From: Prevotellaceae bacterium
GTDB lineage: Bacteria; Bacteroidota; Bacteroidia; Bacteroidales; UBA932
NCBI GenBank assembly: GCA_031259655.1
Contig: JAIRLF010000015.1
Coordinates: 1-7,777, forward strand
DNA length: 7,777 nt
Reading direction: 5' to 3'
Shown one piece after another: positions 1 to 5,959 of the stretch (the stretch's first letter is position 1; each line of letters opens with the position of its first letter). The notes beneath the pieces were generated by a model. It ran no database searches, was not told the origin of the DNA, and saw nothing but the letters and a program-made list of their open reading frames with translations. A program made the position numbers and the translations under genes.

Positions 1-12
1 AAAAAAAATCAT

Positions 13-20
13 TACTTTTG
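13..20 (+). promoter_or_regulatory. Bacteroidota -7 promoter box (TACTTTTG)
   Basis: TACTTTTG matches the Bacteroidota sigma-ABfr -7 consensus TAnnTTTG and is followed by GCGCG, a common context for these promoters. Transcription would start a few bases downstream, leaving a leader of roughly 45-50 nt before the ATG at 75. The matching -33 TTTG element would fall at or beyond the left edge and cannot be judged. The assignment rests on consensus match and position. Confidence 0.6.
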
Positions 21-74
21 CGCGAAATTTATTTACTGATTTATTAATTGGAAAGTTTTAAAAAGATATAAATT

Positions 75-845
75 ATGGCATTATTTGGAAATTCATCAAA
101 TCCGGCGATGAAAGAAAGCATCTTTGAGAAAGCTGCCTTAGTAAGTTCACCAAGTGGGACAATGACAGTGAAAGGCTCTATTATCAAAACGTTTATGTTA
201 ATAGCGATGACGATTTTGGCGGCATCTTACACTTGGTACATTGTTTTATACGCAAACAATCCGACGGCGGTTACTCCATGGTTATGGGGAGGACTGATTT
301 CGGGATTAGTACTTGCATTGATAATCTGTTTTGCTCCCAAAACTTCGCCCTATCTTGCACCTTTATACGCAGCTGCAGAAGGATTCGCTCTCGGAGCAAT
401 ATCGGCGTTTTTTGAACAAGCGTTCGCGGAACGGTTTCCGGGAATTGTATCTACTGCCGTAACAATAACATTATTGACGGCTTTAGTGATGTTGTTCTGT
501 TACCAAACGCGATTGATTAAAGTGACGAACAGGCTGCGCTCGGTGATAGTGATAGCTACTATCAGTATAGGAGTATTTTACTTGGTAGTTATCGTTTTAA
601 ACCTGTTTCTTGTTTCGACTCCTTTCTATCATGGAGCAAGTTTGCTGAGTATAGGCATCAGTGCGGTAATCGTGGTGGTTGCGGCTTTGAATCTATTATT
701 AGATTTCGATTTCATCGAAAAAGGTTCACAAATGGGAGCGCCCAAATATATGGAATGGTATGGAGCGTTCGGACTGCTCGTTACGTTGGTTTGGCTATAT
801 TTGGAAATATTACGCCTGCTCTCTAAAATCGCATCAAGGGAATAG
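75..845 (+). CDS. Bax1-I/YccA family multipass membrane protein
   Basis: This 256-residue integral inner-membrane protein resembles the Bax inhibitor-1/YccA superfamily, specifically the bacterial BaxI_1-like branch (PF12811-type). Its N-terminus carries NPAM and a GTMTVKG stretch (residues 28-34) before the first helix, typical of that branch. Seven hydrophobic segments are visible at about 35-59, 69-87, 91-113, 125-143, 155-180, 188-209 and 228-250. The Glu in YAAAEG (E102) and the acidic pair in LLLDFDFIE (D210, D212) sit where the superfamily has conserved acidic residues; in the Bacillus homologue YetJ, acidic residues form a pH-sensitive calcium-leak latch. Function here is therefore at best inferred: ion or stress homeostasis, or interaction with membrane proteases as for E. 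coli YccA. The ATG at 75 is preceded by an A-rich leader (AAAAAGATATAAATT) without a clear Shine-Dalgarno, normal for this phylum. It appears monocistronic, with a 707-base repeat-filled gap to the convergent neighbour. Confidence 0.85.
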   Translation: MALFGNSSNPAMKESIFEKAALVSSPSGTMTVKGSIIKTFMLIAMTILAASYTWYIVLYANNPTAVTPWLWGGLISGLVLALIICFAPKTSPYLAPLYAAAEGFALGAISAFFEQAFAERFPGIVSTAVTITLLTALVMLFCYQTRLIKVTNRLRSVIVIATISIGVFYLVVIVLNLFLVSTPFYHGASLLSIGISAVIVVVAALNLLLDFDFIEKGSQMGAPKYMEWYGAFGLLVTLVWLYLEILRLLSKIASRE

Positions 846-852
846 GTTTTGA

Positions 853-880
853 GAGAGTTAAGAACTGAGAGTTAAGAACT
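853..880 (+). repeat. Tandem 14-mer (two copies of GAGAGTTAAGAACT)
   Basis: Two perfect adjacent copies of GAGAGTTAAGAACT occupy 853-866 and 867-880, starting eight bases after the stop codon at 843-845. They lead directly into a short hairpin (880-894). The function is unknown; this may be a slipped-strand duplication in the 3' untranslated region. Confidence 0.85.
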
Positions 881-913
881 CCTTCGTCGAAGGACTGAAT
901 GCTCTTTAGTCCT
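880..913 (+). other. Overlapping alternative hairpins in the 3' UTR
   Basis: Bases 880-885 pair with 889-894 (TCCTTC / GAAGGA, three-base loop). Alternatively 891-896 (AGGACT) pairs with 908-913 (AGTCCT, 11-base loop). The two structures share 891-894 and so exclude each other. Neither is followed directly by a clean T run, although 932-943 is T-rich, so a role as terminator of the upstream membrane-protein gene is possible but weak. Confidence 0.4.
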
Positions 914-962
914 CCGTTTAGTTTGCTTCAACTTTTTCCTTTTGTCCGCAGAGTGCCGAGAC

Positions 963-1058
963 ACGTGGAGACGCAAAATATTGCGTCTCTACAAATCGAC
1001 GCCATCGACAACCACAGCATTGTCCGATGTAGAGACGCAATATATTGCGTCTCCACGT
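963..1058. repeat. REPIN-like element: two palindromes in inverted orientation
   Basis: Bases 963-993 and 1028-1058 are inverted repeats of each other, matching at 30 of 31 positions (the only mismatch is 977 against 1044), around a 34-base loop. Each arm is itself a hairpin: 968-976 with 981-989 (GAGACGCAA / TTGCGTCTC), and a perfect 22-base palindrome at 1032-1053. The hairpin arms are asymmetric, with CACGTGG/CCACGT outward and CTCTACA/TGTAGAG inward, so the element has defined ends. Two REP-like palindromes facing each other is the architecture called a REPIN, which is mobilised in trans by RAYT-type transposases in other bacteria. No transposase is present in the window. The structure is read directly; mobility is inferred. 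Confidence 0.75.
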
Positions 1059-1078
1059 AGATTCTGTCGTCTACAAAT

Positions 1079-1210
1079 CGACGCCATCGACGACCCCATC
1101 GGCGACACCATCGACGACCCCATCGACGACCCCATCGGCGACCCCATCGATGACCCCATCGGCGACACCATCGACGACACCATCGATGACCCCATCGACG
1201 ACACCATCGA
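1079..1210. repeat. 12-bp minisatellite, 11 tandem units (YGACVCCATCGR)
   Basis: Eleven uninterrupted 12-base units span exactly 132 bases, from CGACGCCATCGA at 1079-1090 to CGACACCATCGA at 1199-1210. Variation is confined to a few positions: C or T at 1, G/C/A at 5, and G or A at 12. Units ending CGA followed by a TGA-starting unit create ATCGAT at 1147-1152 and 1183-1188. The first unit is identical to a solitary copy at 997-1008 inside the upstream REPIN-like loop. The repeat leaves several reading frames open on both strands but has no convincing start signal, so it is treated as non-coding. Confidence 0.9.
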
Positions 1211-1245
1211 CAACTCACACAACAACGCCATAATCTTTAGGGCGA

Positions 1246-1265
1246 GGGCAAGGCATGCCTTGCCC
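1246..1265. repeat. Perfect 20-base palindrome (second REP-like family)
   Basis: GGGCAAGGCATGCCTTGCCC is a perfect 20-base palindrome directly followed by CTACAAATCGACG (1266-1278), the same sequence that follows the first hairpin of the upstream element and precedes the minisatellite. A partial copy, GGCAAGGCATGC at 1306-1317, matches positions 1247-1258, and its GGCAAGG (1306-1312) can also pair with CCTTGCC at 1286-1292. It is not associated with a T run and is unlikely to be a simple terminator. It looks like a dispersed intergenic palindrome; its genome-wide copy number cannot be seen here. Confidence 0.75.
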
Positions 1266-1340
1266 CTACAAATCGACGTCCTTGACCTTGCCAATGTCGG
1301 GACAAGGCAAGGCATGCGTCATTATAAACCATTCTGTTCA

Positions 1341-1389
1341 ATTCTAAAATTCTGTAAATTCTGATCCGCATTCTAAAATTCTGTAAATT
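1341..1389. repeat. A/T-rich 20-bp direct repeat, 29-bp period
   Basis: ATTCTAAAATTCTGTAAATT occurs at 1341-1360 and again perfectly at 1370-1389, separated by nine bases. Within each unit AATTCT/ATTCTG motifs recur, giving an internal near-repeat. No gene or regulatory role is evident. It is a third repeat type in the same intergenic region. Confidence 0.85.
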
Positions 1390-1479
1390 ATTTGTAAACC
1401 GGCAAGCATTTTGATTATAAAAAAGGAAATTTTGTCGTACACTCGGGCGTTTTGGCTGACCTGACATTAAAACAAAAAA

Positions 1480-1513
1480 CAAAAAAGTTATCTCAGAAGA
1501 GACAACTTTTTTT
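1480..1513 (-). terminator. Rho-independent terminator of the gldJ-like gene
   Basis: GTT-A-TCTC (1487-1494) pairs with GAGA-C-AAC (1499-1506) around an AGAA loop, with a single internal A/C mismatch. The stem is extended by A1481-1486 with T1507-1512. Read on the minus strand it lies about 45 bases past the stop codon at 1553 and is followed by two T6 runs. It also has a T run on the plus strand, so it could act in both directions. Confidence 0.75.
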
Positions 1514-1552
1514 GCACTTAAAATATTTAAAATTATTATTATTGTTGTTACA

Positions 1553-3061
1553 TTATTTTTTACTTTTCTTTTTTCCTTCAATTTTGTTTTCACCTCCGAG
1601 GCTACTCATGGCGCATCGGAAACCTATGTCCCATTGAGCTTTATCCTGGTCAAGGAATCTTCTTGTAGCCGGACGCAACCAATACGGACGGTCTAAGAAT
1701 CCTCCGCCTTTATAGACTCTTGACTTATCGTTTATCAAGGTTGCCATATTGTCTTGTTGTTCGCCGGCTCCCTGAAAATACACTCTGTTCGAATTGGAAA
1801 CGGTGTCGGGTGTATCTCCTGCTTCATTAAAAAATATGGAAGAGCCGATATCGCCGTCCTTGTAATTTCTGTTATCGCCTACACGATAATTGTATCTGTT
1901 GACGGCTCTGACAGTATCGTATCTCATTCGTCCTAAAGAATCTTTGGGTAACACATTTCCTTCGGCGTCTTTTGCCAGTTCCATGAAAACATTACCTCTG
2001 AAAGGGTTAAACTCTTCGACATCGTTAAAAGACATTGGACGGTATATGTCGGCTACCCATTCGTTCACATTACCAATCATATCGTAGAGCCCAAAATCGT
2101 TAGGCGGATACGAGCGAATTTTATCGGGTATAGCAGCGCCGTCGTTTTGACGTCCGCCTGCCACGCCTGCAAGGTCGCCACGTCCTCTCTGGAAGTTAGC
2201 CATCATTTGGCCTCTGCGTTTCTTGCTTGGGTCTCTGACATTCGAACCGCTCCAGCCATATACTCGCCGTTCAACAGTTCGTTCGTCGAAGGTTACGCCG
2301 ATTTCGGCTCTTGCGGCATATTCAAATTCCGCTTCGGTCGGGAGGCGATATTTGGGGTACAAAATGCCGTCTTCAAATTTAACTGCTCGCGCATCGCCGG
2401 TAGCGATATCTTTCGGTTGTTTTCTTTCGTTCATTTCGGCTTCGTATTGACCGGAAAGGAAAGCATCGCTGTTAAAGTTATCGGCGTCGCGCTGTTCGGC
2501 AATGTTCGGAACTAATATTCCGCGTTTGATAAGTTCCGCTTCGTTGACCCTGTCTGTTCGCCACAAACAGTAATCGCTTGCTTGCAACCATGTTACGCCT
2601 ACGACCGGATAATCGTTATACGCAGGATAGCGAAAATATGTTTGCACATAAGGTTCGTTGTAAGCCAGTGGTCTGCGCCATACCAGAGTATCGGGCATTG
2701 CGCTTTTTACCCTGTTCGGATAACTTACAAAAACGCTTTGCAGCCAAAAAATATAATCTCTGTACTGTTGATTGGTCACTTCTGTCTCATCTATATAATA
2801 AGAATCGACAGTTACTCGTCTCGGCAGGTTATCCCACTCATTGCCAATGTCATCAGCCAACTGCCCCATGATAAAGGCTCCTCCGTTAACAAACACCAAA
2901 CCCGGAGCAACTCTCTCCTTGTTAGGCTTAACACGTTCTACGCCACCATATTTGGCATCATTATACTTCCATCCGGTTTTCTCCGATACTTCATTTTTTT
3001 TCAAAAAACATCCGGAAAAAATAACGGATAAACAAAAACATACCACGATTTTAGACTTCAT
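1553..3061 (-). CDS. gldJ: GldJ-like gliding/type IX secretion lipoprotein (SUMF1/FGE fold)
   Basis: This 502-residue protein is predicted to be an outer-membrane-associated lipoprotein of the Bacteroidota gliding and type IX secretion machinery. Residues 1-17 form a signal peptide ending in a lipobox (IFSGC, Cys18). TGWKYND (29-35) followed by VAPGLVFVNGGAFIMG (51-66) and PDTLVW (123-128) are typical of GldJ rather than its paralogue GldK. Formylglycine-generating-enzyme motifs follow: DETEVTN (91-97), PVVGVTW (152-158), YRLPTEAEFEYAAR (238-251), NDFGLYDMIGNVNEWV (321-336), RVYKGGGFLDRP (448-459) and DIGFRCA (478-484). The two catalytic cysteines of true FGEs, which follow the GGSF-type motif, are absent (FLDRPYW), so it is probably a structural protein. 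The C-terminus is lysine-rich (GKKKSKK). The ATG at 3061 gives a proper signal peptide, and the gene stands alone with its own promoter box and terminator. GldK/PorK is the alternative name, judged less likely. Confidence 0.82.
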   Translation of the reverse strand: MKSKIVVCFCLSVIFSGCFLKKNEVSEKTGWKYNDAKYGGVERVKPNKERVAPGLVFVNGGAFIMGQLADDIGNEWDNLPRRVTVDSYYIDETEVTNQQYRDYIFWLQSVFVSYPNRVKSAMPDTLVWRRPLAYNEPYVQTYFRYPAYNDYPVVGVTWLQASDYCLWRTDRVNEAELIKRGILVPNIAEQRDADNFNSDAFLSGQYEAEMNERKQPKDIATGDARAVKFEDGILYPKYRLPTEAEFEYAARAEIGVTFDERTVERRVYGWSGSNVRDPSKKRRGQMMANFQRGRGDLAGVAGGRQNDGAAIPDKIRSYPPNDFGLYDMIGNVNEWVADIYRPMSFNDVEEFNPFRGNVFMELAKDAEGNVLPKDSLGRMRYDTVRAVNRYNYRVGDNRNYKDGDIGSSIFFNEAGDTPDTVSNSNRVYFQGAGEQQDNMATLINDKSRVYKGGGFLDRPYWLRPATRRFLDQDKAQWDIGFRCAMSSLGGENKIEGKKKSKK

Positions 3062-3093
3062 ATCATCTACTGTTTATTATATCAATTACGGCG

Positions 3094-3101
3094 CAAAGGT
3101 A
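3094..3101 (-). promoter_or_regulatory. -7 promoter box of gldJ-like gene (TACCTTTG)
   Basis: On the minus strand TACCTTTG matches TAnnTTTG exactly and continues into CGCCG, the usual context in Bacteroidota promoters. Transcription would begin within about ten bases, giving a leader of about 25-30 nt before the ATG at 3061. A -33 TTTG at the expected 19-21 base spacing is not recognisable. Confidence 0.7.
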
Positions 3102-3334
3102 GTAATTATATTTTATTTGGAGCTTTCGAGCGTTGTTTTTTACTGAAAAATACCGCATTTTAACATTTTTTAACGGTTTAGGGGCTGAATATTCTAAATA
3201 GAACGCCTGTTTCCAATAAAAATCGGTAATCTTGACGTGGGCAATTTTCAACCAATTTATAATAAAGGGACTAAATCGAGTGTTAATAACTTTTGAATAA
3301 AATTTACCCAAAAGATTGCTTGCGATAAGGGCAG

Positions 3335-3346
3335 AAGTTATAACTT
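3335..3346. promoter_or_regulatory. Perfect 12-base dyad upstream of nrdJ, possible operator
   Basis: AAGTTATAACTT is a perfect palindrome 56 bases upstream of the nrdJ ATG, flanked by GGC (3330-3332) and GCC (3347-3349), which could extend the dyad with a two-base bulge. It lies between the weak -7-like string and the start codon, a position suited to a repressor site. It does not match the NrdR-box pattern I know, so the binding protein is unknown. Confidence 0.3.
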
Positions 3347-3401
3347 GCCGCTCAAAAATCTAAAGAAAGTAGATGAATAAATATTTATTATTTAATGATA
3401 T

Positions 3402-5945
3402 ATGGATAATGTAATAACAAATAAGCAAACTAAAAAGACGTATTCTTATGAAGAATGTCTGTCGGCAAGCGCCGTTTATTTCGATGGCGACGAACTCGCC
3501 GCAAATGTGTGGATAAACAAATATGCTCTTAAAGATTCGTTCGGGAATATTTATGAAAAAACGCCCGATGATATGCATCGCCGGTTGGCAGGCGAAATTG
3601 CAAGAATCGAGCAAAAATACGAGAATCCCATGAGCGAGGACGAAATATATCTGTTGCTGAAAAATTTCAAATACCTTGTTCCACAGGGCGGACCGATGAC
3701 CGGAATCGGGAATGAGTATCAGACGGCTTCGTTGTCGAACTGTTTTGTCATCGGACACGACAAACCTGCTGATTCATACGGAGGAATAATGCGTTTGGAC
3801 GAAGAACAGGTGCAGCTGATGAAGCGCAGAGGCGGAGTCGGACACGATATGTCGGATATCCGTCCGACAGGAAGTCCGGTGTTAAACAGCGCTTTGACAT
3901 CGACCGGCGTTGTGCCTTTCATGGAACGGTATTCAAATTCGACACGAGAGGTAGCTCAAGACGGGCGACGCGGCGCTTTGATGCTTTCGATATCAATAAA
4001 ACATCCTGATGCGGAACGGTTTATCGATGCTAAATTAGATTCGGGGAAAGTTACGGGCGCCAACATCTCTGTCCGGATAGACGACGAATTTATGCAGTGC
4101 GCATTGAATAAGACTGCTTACCGTCAACAGTTTCCCATAGATTCCGAGAATCCGAGAATCAAGAACGAAATCGACGCAAATACGCTTTGGCGAAAAATTA
4201 TACACAATGCGTGGAAATCAGCAGAACCGGGAGTATTGTTTTGGGATACAATAATAAGAGAATCGCTCCCCGACTGTTATGCCGATTTGGGATACCGCAC
4301 TGTTTCGACAAATCCTTGCGGCGAAATTCCTTTGTGTCCGTATGACAGTTGTCGATTGATGGCTATAAATTTGTACGAATATGTGACAAATCCGTTTACC
4401 GACAAAGCCAAATTCGATTTCGACCTGTTCAAAATACATGTACGCAAAGCGATGCGCATAATGGACGATATTATTGATTTGGAATTAGAAAAAATCGACG
4501 CTATTCTGGTAAAAATAGGAAACGACCCCGAAAATGCGGAAGTTAAACGCGTCGAAACCCTTTTGTGGGAAAAAATCAAACACAAGGCTACAGGCGGACG
4601 AAGAACGGGGCTCGGCATAACCGCCGAAGGTGACATGATAGCCGCTTTGGGACTGCAATACGGTACGGACGAAGCTACCGATTTCGCTGTGGAAGTGCAG
4701 AAAACACTGGCTGTCGAGGCTTATCGTCAATCGGTAAATATGGCGAAAGAGCGTGGAGCATTTCCTGTTTTCGACGCCGAACGCGAAAAAAACAACCCCA
4801 TGATTCGACGTATCGCAGAAGCCGACCCGGCTCTCTACGACGAAATGAAAATGTACGGACGACGAAATATCTCTATGTTGACAATTGCCCCAACCGGCAC
4901 AACAAGCATGATGACTCAAACTACATCGGGCATCGAGCCTGTGTTCCTGCCTGTTTACAAACGTCGACGGAAAGTGAACCCGAACGACAAAGGCGTAAAA
5001 ATCAGCTTTAAGGACGAAAACGGAGATTCGTACGAAGAATATTTCCTGTTTCATCACAAGTTTATTAAATGGGCAAAAATCAATGGTTTGGATGTGCAAG
5101 AGATAAAGACATTATCCCACGAACAAATCGACAAACTTGTTGCAATCTCTCCTTATAATAAAGCGACGTCTGCCGATATCGACTGGGTGAGCAAGGTCAA
5201 AATGCAGGGCAGAATGCAGAAATGGGTAGACCATTCTATCAGCGTAACCGTCAATTTGCCCGAAGAAGTAACCGAAGACTTAGTCGCTGAAGTGTATCGA
5301 ACGGCTTGGGAATGCGGATGTAAAGGGATAACTGTCTATCGCGAAGGTTCGCGTTCGGGTATCTTGGTGTCGAACAAAAACAAGGAAAACGAATCTCAAT
5401 TTCCCAAAAAGCGTCCCGAAATACTTGACGCCGAAGTTGTTCGTTTCAAAAACAAAAGCGAACAGTGGATTGCTTTCGTCGGTCTCTACAAGGGTCGTCC
5501 TTACGAAATTTTCACAGGTTTGATTGACGAGGATGTACGCGTTTTGCCAAAAAGCGTTACGATGGGGAAAATTATCAAAGAAAAAATCGACGGCGACTCG
5601 GTTTATCATTTTCAATGGGTCGATAAATACGGGTATACAAACACGTTAGGCGGAATTTCGCACATGTTCGACAAGGAGTTTTGGAATTATGCCAAATTAA
5701 TCTCCGGGGTACTGCGTAACGGAATGAATATCATAGACGTTATTAACCTTGTCAATGGGCTCGAACTCGACAGGGAAACTATCAATACATGGAAAAACGG
5801 TATCGAACGGGCTTTGAAACGCTTTATTCCTAATGGTACGATGGATAATTCGGGAGCGACATGCCCGGATTGCGGCTCGACATCACTGATTTACGAAGAA
5901 GGATGTTTGGTCTGTAAAAGTTGTGGGCATTCCAAGTGTAATTGA
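3402..5945 (+). CDS. nrdJ: Adenosylcobalamin-dependent (class II) ribonucleotide reductase
   Basis: This 847-residue cytosolic enzyme reduces ribonucleotides to deoxyribonucleotides using a thiyl radical generated from adenosylcobalamin, so it works without oxygen. Visible motifs are the first redox cysteine in SLSNCFV (Cys114), the radical site NPCGEIPL (Asn304, Cys306, Glu308), the second redox cysteine in DSCRLMAINL (Cys317) and PTGTTSM (497-503). Residues 680-810 (WIAFVGLYKGRPYEIFTGL and onward) form the C-terminal extension of long NrdJ proteins. A zinc-ribbon/swivel tail follows, with cysteines 821, 824, 835, 838, 841 and 846. No N-terminal ATP-cone motif is evident, suggesting loss of the overall activity switch. 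The length is normal for this family. An in-frame stop at 3396-3398 precedes the ATG at 3402, fixing the start. The leader is A/T-rich and lacks a strong ribosome-binding site. tadA follows after 14 bases. Confidence 0.93.
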   Translation: MDNVITNKQTKKTYSYEECLSASAVYFDGDELAANVWINKYALKDSFGNIYEKTPDDMHRRLAGEIARIEQKYENPMSEDEIYLLLKNFKYLVPQGGPMTGIGNEYQTASLSNCFVIGHDKPADSYGGIMRLDEEQVQLMKRRGGVGHDMSDIRPTGSPVLNSALTSTGVVPFMERYSNSTREVAQDGRRGALMLSISIKHPDAERFIDAKLDSGKVTGANISVRIDDEFMQCALNKTAYRQQFPIDSENPRIKNEIDANTLWRKIIHNAWKSAEPGVLFWDTIIRESLPDCYADLGYRTVSTNPCGEIPLCPYDSCRLMAINLYEYVTNPFTDKAKFDFDLFKIHVRKAMRIMDDIIDLELEKIDAILVKIGNDPENAEVKRVETLLWEKIKHKATGGRRTGLGITAEGDMIAALGLQYGTDEATDFAVEVQKTLAVEAYRQSVNMAKERGAFPVFDAEREKNNPMIRRIAEADPALYDEMKMYGRRNISMLTIAPTGTTSMMTQTTSGIEPVFLPVYKRRRKVNPNDKGVKISFKDENGDSYEEYFLFHHKFIKWAKINGLDVQEIKTLSHEQIDKLVAISPYNKATSADIDWVSKVKMQGRMQKWVDHSISVTVNLPEEVTEDLVAEVYRTAWECGCKGITVYREGSRSGILVSNKNKENESQFPKKRPEILDAEVVRFKNKSEQWIAFVGLYKGRPYEIFTGLIDEDVRVLPKSVTMGKIIKEKIDGDSVYHFQWVDKYGYTNTLGGISHMFDKEFWNYAKLISGVLRNGMNIIDVINLVNGLELDRETINTWKNGIERALKRFIPNGTMDNSGATCPDCGSTSLIYEEGCLVCKSCGHSKCN

Positions 5946-5959
5946 AAACGTAAATTATA

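Larger units (their letters stand above)
846..1552. other. Gene-free, repeat-rich convergent intergenic region
   Basis: These 707 bases between two convergent genes hold no believable coding sequence. Long open frames exist on both strands across 928-1364, but they arise from a 12-bp repeat whose period is a multiple of three, so several frames stay open at once. Their predicted products are four-residue repeats such as TPST, IDDP or WGRR without a plausible start context or domain. The region contains, in order, a tandem 14-mer, a 96-bp inverted pair of palindromes, an 11-unit minisatellite, a second palindrome plus a broken copy, an A/T-rich direct repeat, and the downstream terminator of the minus-strand gene. 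Each is listed separately. Confidence 0.8.
3062..3401. other. Divergent intergenic region between gldJ-like gene and nrdJ
   Basis: This 340-base A/T-rich spacer carries the control regions of two divergently transcribed genes. The minus-strand gene has a good -7 box at 3094-3101. For the plus-strand gene the nearest -7-like string is AACTTTTG at 3288-3295, one mismatch from TAnnTTTG, and a 12-base dyad lies at 3335-3346. An 82-codon open frame on the minus strand (3311-3063) overlaps the promoter box and looks like translated A/T-rich spacer, so it is not called. I see no adenosylcobalamin riboswitch (no B12-box-like sequence), tRNA or other RNA gene here. Confidence 0.65.

Noticed and set aside
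1079..1210. CRISPR array
   Set aside because: The units are 12 bases, directly abutting, with no spacers and no cas genes nearby.
928..1364. Open frames on both strands across the minisatellite (products rich in TPST, IDDP, WGRR or SSMV repeats)
   Set aside because: They exist because the repeat period is 12. They use weak starts (for example TTG at 942), overlap one another, run through palindromic elements and show no domain.
1237..1593. 118-codon minus-strand open frame after the gldJ-like gene
   Set aside because: It overlaps the gldJ 3' end and the terminator, is low-complexity and lysine/isoleucine-rich, and crosses repeat elements.
3281..3300. DnaA-box-like string (TGTTAATAACTTTTGAATAA) suggesting an origin or DnaA control of nrdJ
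   Set aside because: Each candidate box has at least two mismatches to TTATNCACA and there is no cluster of boxes or neighbouring dnaA/dnaN.
3063..3311. 82-codon minus-strand open frame just upstream of the gldJ-like gene
   Set aside because: It contains the -7 promoter box and looks like translated A/T-rich spacer; no ribosome-binding context or family resemblance.
3062..3401. Cobalamin riboswitch upstream of the B12-dependent reductase
   Set aside because: No B12-box-like sequence or the expected multi-stem arrangement could be found by eye.
4485..5099. 204-codon minus-strand open frame inside nrdJ
   Set aside because: It is a shadow of a strongly conserved gene on the other strand, with no domain or start signal.
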